Positions 1-4,637 are shown, counted from the first letter of the stretch. The stretch: DNA of 5,762 nucleotides from an uncultured Butyricicoccus sp. (GCA_900544475.1 UQVU01000117.1:1-5762), one strand, 5' to 3'. Notes: a model not told the origin generated them from the letters alone. Numbers and translations are program-made.

Positions 1-318
1 CATATAATCGCCGTAGTGAGAAACGGTGTTCCAGTACCACTTGCTATAATTTACATCATAATAAATAATTTCTGCACGCCATTCGGGATTGAGATTAGCC
101 AAAATCTGAGCACATTCTGCGCGTGTCATGGTTGCGCTCGGGCGGAATGTTCCGTTTTCATATCCATGCATCAGGTCGTAATTGGAACATTTAGTAACAG
201 CATCGTAATACCATGCATTGGAAGATACATCTGAAAAGTACGTTGCACCTGCGCCGCTGATGCACATTCCTGCTGCTAATGCCACGGCAGCAAATCGCAT
301 AAGCATTTTGTTTTTCAT
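1..318 (-). CDS. SLH-domain secreted surface protein, N-terminal 106 residues (runs off the window)
   Basis: The minus-strand frame is open from an ATG at 318 to the window edge. It begins with a signal peptide: basic MKNKMLMR, a hydrophobic stretch at about residues 9-21, and a likely cleavage after the AGA at 23-25. A first S-layer-homology repeat follows at about residues 28-76, with the hallmarks FSDV, W36, GY-NGTFRP (52-60) and TRAE (65-68). A second repeat appears to begin at YDV (81-83). Known SLH domains anchor proteins to pyruvylated secondary wall polymers, so the product is probably exported and cell-wall bound; its effector part lies outside the window. The start is supported by AGGAGGA (332 down to 326) seven bases upstream. 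The gene is transcribed away from the neighbouring regulator gene and is AT-richer than the genes to the right. SLH identity is confident; the function of the whole protein is unknown. Confidence 0.93.
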   Translation of the reverse strand, partial: MKNKMLMRFAAVALAAGMCISGAGATYFSDVSSNAWYYDAVTKCSNYDLMHGYENGTFRPSATMTRAECAQILANLNPEWRAEIIYYDVNYSKWYWNTVSHYGDYM

Positions 319-367
319 TTCATACTCCTCCTAAACCGTAATATAAAAGTTAGGCATCTTTGGTATA

Positions 368-396
368 AGTTTACTCCGTAAAAATGATATAGTCAA
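368..396 (-). promoter_or_regulatory. Promoter of the SLH gene
   Basis: On the minus strand TTGACT (396-391) is followed after exactly 17 bases by TAAACT (373-368). This is a good sigma-A type promoter whose transcript would start near 361 and leave a leader of about 43 nt. The -10 box lies inside the palindrome at 370-382, so a protein bound there would block RNA polymerase. The -35/-10 match is seen directly; activity is inferred. Confidence 0.72.
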
Positions 397-421
397 GAAA
401 AATACTCATCTTTACGGTAAA
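370..421. promoter_or_regulatory. Pair of TTTAC/GTAAA palindromes between divergent genes (probable operators)
   Basis: Two related palindromes sit in the divergent gap: TTTACTCCGTAAA (370-382) and TTTACGGTAAA (411-421). Their wider flanks also match in opposite orientation, AAGTTTACTCCGTAAA (367-382) against TTTACGGTAAAACTT (411-425). Centres are 40 bp apart, about four helical turns. A degenerate third copy, ACCGTAA (335-341), is centred a further 39 bp away in the SLH leader. One site overlaps the SLH -10 box and another lies just upstream of the regulator start codon. The obvious inference is that the adjacent HTH protein binds here, controlling itself and the SLH gene. No binding can be shown from sequence alone. 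Confidence 0.55.
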
Positions 422-430
422 ACTTATTCT

Positions 431-670
431 ATGAAAATTTATGACTATAATGGAAAAGCAAATATATGCGGTGAGAAAATTAGAGTTTTGCGTAAGCAAA
501 AGCATATTTCACAGGCTGAATTGGCAGCGAGATTGCAGGTCTGTGGCATAGACTTGGATCAGAAAGCTATCAGTCGCATAGAATGCAAGAAACGCTTTAT
601 TGCGGATTTTGAATTGCGTGAAATTGCCCGCATACTGCAAATTTCGTTAGATGAATTAGCAGAAAGATGA
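431..670 (+). CDS. Small XRE/Cro-CI-type HTH transcriptional regulator
   Basis: A 79-residue protein made almost entirely of one helix-turn-helix domain. The sequence NGKANICGEKIRVLR (7-21) leads into the first helix, ISQAELAARLQ (26-36) is the classic first part of the HTH, and QKAISRIE (44-51) is the recognition helix region. The end, LREIARILQISLDELAER (62-79), completes the five-helix XRE fold. There is no sensor or dimerisation domain, as usual for this short clostridial family. The start at 431 keeps the NGKANICG block, which I believe is conserved in relatives, but no Shine-Dalgarno sequence precedes it, so translation may be weak or leaderless. It is divergent from the SLH gene with palindromic sites between them, so autoregulation and control of that gene are likely. 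Codon use is AT-rich, unlike the genes from 1031 onward. Confidence 0.9.
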   Translation: MKIYDYNGKANICGEKIRVLRKQKHISQAELAARLQVCGIDLDQKAISRIECKKRFIADFELREIARILQISLDELAER

Positions 671-682
671 AATAACACAGCG

Positions 683-710
683 TTGACAAACCGCACAGAA
701 CTGCTATAAT
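683..710 (+). promoter_or_regulatory. Near-consensus promoter with extended -10, no ORF behind it
   Basis: TTGACA (683-688), a 16-base spacer and TATAAT (705-710), preceded by TGC giving an extended -10. Both hexamers are perfect consensus, making this the strongest promoter in the window. Transcription would start near 717 and run into a region without a credible protein gene, ending at the hairpin 881-926. This suggests that the product is an RNA, or that a short toxin gene once stood here. Confidence 0.82.
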
Positions 711-750
711 GAAAATGTAACCGATATACGATTACGCCCAGCAATGGGTT

Positions 751-796
751 AAGAAAATAACCGCGCTATTGGAGTAGGGGACAGTTATTTTCTTTT
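751..796 (+). repeat. Long inverted repeat (stem-loop) followed by T-run, first of a diverged pair
   Basis: AAGAAAATAAC (751-761) pairs perfectly over 11 bp with 784-794 across a 22-base loop, and the right arm runs into TTTT (793-796). The flanks and arms resemble those of the hairpin at 881-926: GAAAATAACCG against GAAAAATGACCG on the left, and ATTTTCTTTTGC against ATTTTTCTTTTGC on the right. This points to duplication followed by drift. It could act as a weak terminator or as part of an RNA fold. Confidence 0.7.
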
Positions 797-880
797 GCTT
801 ATCTGAAAAATCAGGGCGGCAAAAGCTATGAGCATAATGCAGAACTGAATAAGACGCAGACTTCTCGTGGTTTTGCCGGG

Positions 881-926
881 AAAAATGACCGTTTACTTTG
901 CAGGGTGGAGCGGTCATTTTTCTTTT
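881..926 (+). terminator. Terminator-like hairpin ending the candidate RNA
   Basis: AAAAATGACCG (881-891) pairs perfectly over 11 bp with CGGTCATTTTT (911-921) across a 19-base loop, and is followed by CTTTT. The A-tract on the left and T-tract on the right allow termination in either direction, although the loop is larger than ideal. It separates the 683-710 transcript from the replication operon. Confidence 0.55.
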
Positions 927-961
927 GCCCATCTATCTCCCCGGAACGAAATTCTTCCTCT

Positions 962-990
962 TTCAAAACACAGGGGAACTGTGCTATAAT
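962..990 (+). promoter_or_regulatory. Promoter of the dnaD-like/dnaC-like operon
   Basis: TATAAT (985-990) is preceded by TGC, an extended -10, with a weak -35 TTCAAA (962-967) at a 17-base spacing. The transcript would begin near 997, about 34 bases before the ATG at 1031. The spacer contains the inverted repeat CACAG-GGGAA-CTGTG (969-983), which abuts the -10 and might be a control site. The surrounding GAACTGTGCTATAATGGAATG resembles the 683-710 promoter. Confidence 0.7.
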
Positions 991-1030
991 GGAATGCAAA
1001 GAAAAAACAACGAAAGGAAAGGACAAGCCT

Positions 1031-1984
1031 ATGACCTCTGTGCTGCTGCCCGAGGGCGAGCTGCGCGTGGCGCGGTGCGATACGCTCGACAAGCTGATTG
1101 CGGTCGGGGACGGCGACGCCGCGCTTCTGTACATATATATCCTGCGCCATGGCGAGGTGGACGGCCGGACGGCCGCGCGGGCGCTGCATCTCTCCGAGGA
1201 GCGCTACGAACGCGCCGCGTTCACGCTCAACAACCTGTCTACGCCTGCCTCGCAGACCAAAGCCGCCGAAAAAGCCGAAAATGCCGCGCCGCAGTACACG
1301 GCGGCCGAGCTGCGCCGCGCGAGAAACGAGGACAGCGAATTCTCCGCCGTGTGTGACGCCGCGGAAAACGCCTTCGGCCGTGCCCTCACCGAGGGAATGC
1401 TGCGCAGCCTGCTGACCGCCTATGACCACCTCGGTCTGGACGGCGGCGCGATCATCGAGCTGCTCAGCTATCTCAAAAACGAAAAAGGCGAGGTCCGCCT
1501 GTCCGACATCAAGCGCGAAACCTACCAGTGGGCGGACATGGGCATCGTCAACGCGCAGGACGCACAGCAGTATCTTGCACGCCGCGTGGGCGAAAAGCCG
1601 TTTGTTGAGGCGGTTTACCGCGCTCTCGGCGCCGACCCGGCGCAGCCGGCCCCCAAGGAGCAGCGCGTCTGCCGCTTTGCGCTCGCGCACGGCTTCCCGG
1701 CGGAGGCGGTCGAGCTGGCCGTCCGCCGCACGGAGAACCATCAGGGCCACAGGAGCCTCGACTACACGCTCGGCATTCTGCGCCGCTGGGACGAGAGCGG
1801 CGTGCACGCCCTCAGCGAAATCACCGCGCTCGAGCCGGAGAGCCGCAGCACGGCGGCGGCCGTCGGCCAGACCGAGGCGCAGCCGACCGACAGCGGCACG
1901 CTCGCGGACTGGGAGCAGGCATGGCTCGAACAGAAAAAGGAAATCAGACGCAAACGAAAGGAGGCGGAAGCGAATGGCTTATGA
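1031..1984 (+). CDS. DnaD-domain replication initiation protein
   Basis: A 317-residue protein. Residues about 17-70 look like a winged-helix N-terminal domain. Two helical DnaD-type (DnaB_2) units follow: about 104-173, including LTEGMLRSLLTAYDHLGL and a conserved YQWADMGI, and about 190-258, ending in the family signature Y-x-L-GILRRWDESGV. An Ala/Glu-rich linker (72-100) separates the first two parts, and the C-terminus is basic (KKEIRRKRKEAEA). In Bacillus and relatives DnaD helps remodel the origin and recruit the helicase loader, so the role is probably in replication initiation or restart. The ATG at 1031 is chosen because AAAGGA (1018-1023) lies 7 bases upstream and the promoter lies just before it; an in-frame ATG at 905 would start before the promoter. 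The coding sequence overlaps the next gene by 11 bases. Confidence 0.88.
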   Translation: MTSVLLPEGELRVARCDTLDKLIAVGDGDAALLYIYILRHGEVDGRTAARALHLSEERYERAAFTLNNLSTPASQTKAAEKAENAAPQYTAAELRRARNEDSEFSAVCDAAENAFGRALTEGMLRSLLTAYDHLGLDGGAIIELLSYLKNEKGEVRLSDIKRETYQWADMGIVNAQDAQQYLARRVGEKPFVEAVYRALGADPAQPAPKEQRVCRFALAHGFPAEAVELAVRRTENHQGHRSLDYTLGILRRWDESGVHALSEITALEPESRSTAAAVGQTEAQPTDSGTLADWEQAWLEQKKEIRRKRKEAEANGL

Positions 1985-2972
1985 TAAGAAACTGCTTGCG
2001 GCGGCACGGAGAAAGCTCGAACGCGACCGCGAGGCCCACGAGGACGCCATGGAGGCACGACGCCGCGACGTCTACGCAAAGGAGCCCCGTATCCGCGCTA
2101 TCGACCGTGAGCTTTCCGCAACCGCCATTCAGGTGCTCCGCGCGGCGCTCGAACAGGGAAGCGACCCCGAAAAGGCAATCGCCTCGCTGCGTGAGCGCAA
2201 CCTCAGCCTTCAGGAAGAGCGCTCGCGTCTGCTGCGCGGCATGGGACTGCCGTCCGACTGGCTGACGAACAAGCCGCTGTGCGAAAAGTGCGGCGACACC
2301 GGCTACGAGCGCGCGGCGACCTGCGAGTGCGTCAAGCGCCGCTATGCCCGTCTGCTCAAGGAGCAGCTGTCGTCCGTGCTGCCCATCGAGGACCAGAATT
2401 TCGGCAAGTTCAACCTCGGCTACTACTCCACGCGCATGGACCCGAACATGAAGGATTCGCCGCGCGAAAACATGGAAGATAATCTGTACGAGTGCAAGAA
2501 ATACGCGAAGGAGTTCGGAGAAAGCTCGCCCAATCTGCTGATGTACGGCTCGACCGGCCTCGGCAAGACCTTCCTCTCGACCTGCATCGCGGACGCGGTT
2601 TCCGCACGCGGCTTCTCGGTCGCCTACGACACTGCAATCAACATCATCGCCGCCTACGAAACCATCAAATTCGGCACGGGTGACGGTGCGGCGGCGGCGG
2701 AACGCGCGGCGCGGTATGAGCGCGCCGACCTGCTGATCATCGACGATATGGGCACGGAAATGGGCACGGCGTTCACGGTTTCCGCCCTCTACAACCTCAT
2801 CAACAACCGCCTGATGGCGCATCGCCCGATGATCGTCAACACCAACCTGCTGCCGGACGAGCTGAAAAAACGCTATTCGCCCGCCGTGGCGTCCCGCCTG
2901 CTCGGCGAGTTCAAGCAGCTGCGCTTTTTCGGTGACGACATCCGTATGCTCAAGAGTCGGATGCAGCGTTAA
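1974..2972 (+). CDS. DnaC/DnaI-type AAA+ helicase loader
   Basis: A 332-residue ATPase. The N-terminal third (1-98) is charged and helical, likely coiled, and is the expected helicase-binding part. Cysteines 103, 106, 117 and 119 (CEKCGDTGY...CEC) form a zinc motif like that of Bacillus DnaI. The AAA+ core has Walker A GSTGLGKT (192-199), Walker B LLIIDDMG (253-260), sensor 1 IVNTNL (287-292) and a probable arginine finger in SRLLGEF (307-313). Such proteins load the hexameric replicative helicase onto DNA. The start at 1974 follows AAAGGAGG (1957-1964) with 9 bases between; the frame is open further upstream only because of GC-rich sequence inside the dnaD-like gene. The 11-base overlap suggests translational coupling, and the DnaD neighbour supports a helicase-loading role. 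It could be named dnaC or dnaI; I leave the symbol blank because naming varies in Clostridia. Confidence 0.93.
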   Translation: MAYDKKLLAAARRKLERDREAHEDAMEARRRDVYAKEPRIRAIDRELSATAIQVLRAALEQGSDPEKAIASLRERNLSLQEERSRLLRGMGLPSDWLTNKPLCEKCGDTGYERAATCECVKRRYARLLKEQLSSVLPIEDQNFGKFNLGYYSTRMDPNMKDSPRENMEDNLYECKKYAKEFGESSPNLLMYGSTGLGKTFLSTCIADAVSARGFSVAYDTAINIIAAYETIKFGTGDGAAAAERAARYERADLLIIDDMGTEMGTAFTVSALYNLINNRLMAHRPMIVNTNLLPDELKKRYSPAVASRLLGEFKQLRFFGDDIRMLKSRMQR

Positions 2973-3003
2973 AAATCTTTCAAAGACTGTTCAAAAACTG
3001 TTC
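2971..3003 (+). repeat. Three 11-bp tandem repeats after the helicase-loader gene
   Basis: AAAAATCTTTC (2971-2981), AAAGACTGTTC (2982-2992) and AAAAACTGTTC (2993-3003) follow each other without gaps. The last two differ at one base; the first is more diverged and includes the stop codon region. A period of 11 bp puts each unit on the same face of the helix. They lie at the -35 side of the TATACT box at 3027-3032, so a regulator site is possible. Confidence 0.5.
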
Positions 3004-3032
3004 ACACATAAAAGGCGCAGGTGCGGTATACT
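3001..3032 (+). promoter_or_regulatory. Weak candidate promoter (distal) before mrp
   Basis: TATACT at 3027-3032 is a good -10 box. The best -35 is TTCACA (3001-3006), but the 20-base spacing is long. A transcript would begin near 3039, right at the stem-loop 3037-3073. Confidence 0.3.
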
Positions 3033-3036
3033 AACA

Positions 3037-3089
3037 TTGTCAGCAAGGGAAGCCGCAACCCCGTGACTGGCAACCTACCGATCTTTTTT
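3037..3089 (+). terminator. Stem-loop followed by T-run; possible terminator of the replication operon
   Basis: TTGTCAG (3037-3043) pairs with CTGGCAA (3067-3073), seven pairs including one G-U. The stem continues inward with C3044-G3065, A3045-U3064 and GGG (3047-3049) with CCC (3060-3062). A T6 run stands at 3084-3089, but 10 bases separate it from the stem, so it is not a textbook terminator. It could instead be a small structured RNA or leader element. No known riboswitch family was recognised. Confidence 0.35.
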
Positions 3090-3099
3090 ATTTCTCTTT

Positions 3100-3128
3100 T
3101 TTACCCCCTTTTTTCAAATCTGTATACT
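3100..3128 (+). promoter_or_regulatory. Candidate upstream promoter of the mrp operon
   Basis: TTTACC (3100-3105), 17 bases, TATACT (3123-3128). The match is fair and the spacing ideal. A transcript from here would carry the strong hairpin 3133-3177 in its leader of about 145 nt. Confidence 0.5.
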
Positions 3129-3132
3129 GAAC

Positions 3133-3177
3133 GAACAGGCACCGTTTTCGCTTCCCCCGGCGTGACGGTGTCTGTTC
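3133..3177 (+). promoter_or_regulatory. 13-bp stem-loop in the mrp leader
   Basis: GAACAGGCACCGT (3133-3145) pairs with ACGGTGTCTGTTC (3165-3177): 12 Watson-Crick pairs and one G-U, with a 19-base loop. A second, smaller stem TTCCCG (3175-3180) with CGGGAA (3186-3191) shares bases 3175-3177 with the first, so the two compete at the base. A third short stem is AAGCG (3197-3201) with CGCTT (3208-3212). No T-run follows, so this is not a simple terminator; a regulatory leader or protein-binding RNA is possible. Confidence 0.5.
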
Positions 3178-3210
3178 CCGTTTTCCGGGAAAAGAAAAGC
3201 GTTCCTGCGC

Positions 3211-3239
3211 TTGCGAAAAAGAGAGGAATAGGGTATACT
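3211..3239 (+). promoter_or_regulatory. Proximal promoter of the mrp operon
   Basis: TTGCGA (3211-3216), a 17-base spacer and TATACT (3234-3239). The transcript would start near 3246, giving a leader of about 35 nt before the ATG at 3280. This is the best-placed promoter for mrp. An inverted repeat starts directly after the -10 box. Confidence 0.65.
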
Positions 3240-3240
3240 G

Positions 3241-3265
3241 TAACATAGCAAGAAACGATATGTTA
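3241..3265 (+). promoter_or_regulatory. Inverted repeat TAACATA/TATGTTA at the mrp transcription start and ribosome site
   Basis: TAACATA (3241-3247) and TATGTTA (3259-3265) are perfect inverted copies 11 bases apart. The left arm lies at the predicted transcription start and the right arm touches the ribosome binding site AGGAG (3265-3269). It could be an operator for a repressor, or in a transcript from the upstream promoter a hairpin that limits ribosome access. Confidence 0.5.
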
Positions 3266-3279
3266 GGAGATGTTTCAAT

Positions 3280-4098
3280 ATGGGTTGCTCGCACAACTGC
3301 GACAGCTGTTCGTCGAACTGCGGCGGCGAGAAGAGCCTCAAGGTCGCGGCTAACAAGGCGGCCACCGTCCGCAAGGTCATCGGCGTTGTTTCCGGCAAGG
3401 GCGGCGTAGGCAAGAGCCTGCTGACCTCGATGCTCGCGGTCGGCATGACGCGCAAGGGCTACACCTGCGGCGTGCTGGACGCCGACATTACCGGCCCGTC
3501 CATCCCGAAGACGTTCGGCGTACACGGCCAGCTTGAAGGCTGCGAGGAGGGCATTATCCCGGCGCGCAGCGAGGGCGGCGTTCAGATGATTTCCATTAAC
3601 CTCGTCCTGCCCCACGAAGACGATCCGGTTATCTACCGCGGCCCGATCATCGCGGAGACCGTCAAGCAGTTCTGGTCGGACGTTGTCTGGGACGACGTTG
3701 ACTTCCTGTTTGTCGATATGCCTCCCGGAACGGGCGACGTTCCGCTGACCGTATTCCAGTCCCTGCCGGTAGACGGCATCATTGTTGTCACCTCTCCGCA
3801 GGACCTGGTCTCCATGATCGTTGGCAAGGCGGTCAAGATGGCGAAGATGATGAACATTCCGGTGCTCGGCATCGTAGAGAATTACAGCTATCTTGAGTGC
3901 CCGGACTGCGGCAAGCACATTTCGGTATTCGGCGAGAGCCACGTGGACGAAGTTGCGGCGCACTACGAGCTGCCCGTTCTGGCCAAGCTCCCGATCGACC
4001 CGAAGCTCGCGGAAGCCGTAGACGCAGGACGCATCGAGGACGCAAAGCTGCCTGACGCACTTTCCGGCGCACTGACGACCGTGGAGGGCCTCGCATGA
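3280..4098 (+). CDS. mrp: Mrp/NBP35 (ApbC) family iron-sulfur cluster carrier ATPase
   Basis: A 272-residue cytoplasmic P-loop ATPase. It shows the deviant Walker A GKGGVGKS (39-46), the switch DADITGPS (67-74), the Walker B/switch II stretch FVDMPPGTGD (144-153) and the C-terminal CxxC at C207/C210 in ECPDCGK, which in this family bridges a 4Fe-4S cluster across the dimer. The N-terminus carries an extra cluster, C3-x-H5-x-C7-xx-C10-xxx-C14, as seen in clostridial members. Family members assemble or deliver Fe-S clusters to target enzymes. The start has AGGAG ten bases upstream. The stop overlaps the next start by 4 bases (ATGA), so the two genes are translationally coupled. The N-terminal cysteines resemble the C-terminal ones of the partner protein. 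Identity is very secure; the client enzyme is unknown. Confidence 0.96.
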   Translation: MGCSHNCDSCSSNCGGEKSLKVAANKAATVRKVIGVVSGKGGVGKSLLTSMLAVGMTRKGYTCGVLDADITGPSIPKTFGVHGQLEGCEEGIIPARSEGGVQMISINLVLPHEDDPVIYRGPIIAETVKQFWSDVVWDDVDFLFVDMPPGTGDVPLTVFQSLPVDGIIVVTSPQDLVSMIVGKAVKMAKMMNIPVLGIVENYSYLECPDCGKHISVFGESHVDEVAAHYELPVLAKLPIDPKLAEAVDAGRIEDAKLPDALSGALTTVEGLA

Positions 4099-4535
4099 AT
4101 ATCGGCGTAGCATACGACAACGGTCAGATCGCGGCCAACCTCGGCTCGTGCCGTCAGGTACTCATCGTCACGACCGAAGGCCGTGAGCCGGTCAGCAAGC
4201 ACATGGCGGAGGTGCCCGGCACCTCGACGACCGACCTCATCAAGCTCGCAAGCATGGAGCAGATCGATGTGCTCATCTGCGGCTCGCTCGGTCTCGCCAT
4301 CCGCAACGCGCTCGAAATGATCGGCGTGCTGCTCGTGCCCGGCTGCGAAGGCGCGGCGGAGGAAGCGGTCGCGAAGTTCCTCGTGGGCGAGAAGCAGGGC
4401 GACCCGACCCTGCTCGAGATTGGCCGCGAGGAGGACCCGGATGACCCGATGGCGTGCATGCACGACTGCGCGAAGTGCTCCGGCTGCGGCCCGAGCGAAC
4501 TGCTGAAAAGCATTCCGGTCGAAGAAATTAAATAA
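4095..4535 (+). CDS. NifX/NifB-type dinitrogenase iron-molybdenum cofactor-binding domain protein
   Basis: A 146-residue protein with the compact fold of the Nitro_FeMo-Co family over about residues 1-100. It begins MNIGVAYDNGQIAANLGSC, has a central DVLICGSLG (58-66) and ends the domain with G-C84-EGAAEEAVAKFLVGE. Family members bind Fe-S or Fe-Mo type clusters in transit; outside nitrogen fixers, as here, they are usually orphan proteins next to Mrp. A C-terminal tail carries C121-x-H123-x-C125-xx-C128-xx-C131, a likely second metal site. The gene has no separate promoter, starts inside the mrp stop (ATGA) and is followed by a terminator, so it works with Mrp. No nif structural genes are in view, so a role in nitrogen fixation should not be assumed. 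Confidence 0.9.
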   Translation: MNIGVAYDNGQIAANLGSCRQVLIVTTEGREPVSKHMAEVPGTSTTDLIKLASMEQIDVLICGSLGLAIRNALEMIGVLLVPGCEGAAEEAVAKFLVGEKQGDPTLLEIGREEDPDDPMACMHDCAKCSGCGPSELLKSIPVEEIK

Positions 4536-4573
4536 TCGGGCGAAAAATGTCGCTGTTTCAGACGACTGCATCT

Positions 4574-4601
4574 GCGGCGGGGTGAGGGCACCCCGCCCTG
4601 C
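4574..4601 (+). repeat. Very stable GC-rich hairpin after the mrp operon
   Basis: GGCGGGGTG (4576-4584) pairs perfectly with CACCCCGCC (4589-4597) across the 4-base loop AGGG, with GC/GC pairs outside it (4574-4575 with 4600-4601) after a small bulge. No T-run follows. It may protect the mRNA 3' end, assist termination, or be a copy of a dispersed REP-like element. Confidence 0.55.
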
Positions 4602-4637
4602 GGAGCCGGTACGGACGAATGGCAATGGCAAATCACG

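Larger units (their letters stand above)
717..926 (+). ncRNA. Candidate structured small RNA, or relic of a type I toxin-antitoxin locus
   Basis: Between the strong promoter and the terminator-like hairpin there is no protein gene with a ribosome binding site. The stretch is rich in pairing. It has AAGAAAATAAC (751-761) with its perfect complement at 784-794, CGGCAAAA (817-824) with TTTTGCCG (871-878), and AAAAATGACCG (881-891) with CGGTCATTTTT (911-921). A transcript of about 210 nt could fold into three successive stem-loops. Similar AT-rich hairpin pairs follow small holin-like toxin genes in other Firmicutes, as far as I remember, but no intact hydrophobic toxin ORF is visible here. Boundaries are inferred from the promoter and the T-run. 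No known RNA family is recognised. Confidence 0.35.

Noticed and set aside
446..451. TATAAT inside the regulator gene as a promoter
   Set aside because: It is the codons for D-Y-N of the conserved N-terminus, and no in-frame start follows that would keep the HTH domain.
732..932. 66-residue minus-strand frame over the hairpin region
   Set aside because: It translates both hairpins, has no ribosome site and no recognisable domain.
905..1030. Longer start for the DnaD-like protein at 905
   Set aside because: It would begin upstream of the promoter (-10 at 985-990), inside a terminator-like hairpin, with no ribosome binding site; the added 42 residues look like translated intergenic sequence.
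914..1807. Long minus-strand open frame opposite the dnaD-like gene
   Set aside because: A GC-rich antisense shadow with no family motifs and no ribosome site; the same holds for 1944-2822, 3088-4113, 3963-4631 and 4863-5648.
1422..1973. 184-residue N-terminal extension of the helicase loader
   Set aside because: The frame is open only as a shadow of the dnaD-like gene: it is Ser/Arg/Ala-rich without family features. AAAGGAGG before 1974 marks the real start.
2996..3005. DnaA box near the helicase-loader gene
   Set aside because: CTGTTCACA differs from TTATNCACA at two key positions and is single; no cluster indicates an origin.
3044..3080. ZTP or SAM riboswitch, because of CGTGACTGGC and GGCAACC-like bits
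   Set aside because: Only short words match; the remaining conserved core and the expected downstream gene (folate/purine or methionine) are absent.
3021..3248. 75-residue plus-strand frame before mrp
   Set aside because: No ribosome binding site; it runs through promoters and stem-loops and has no domain.
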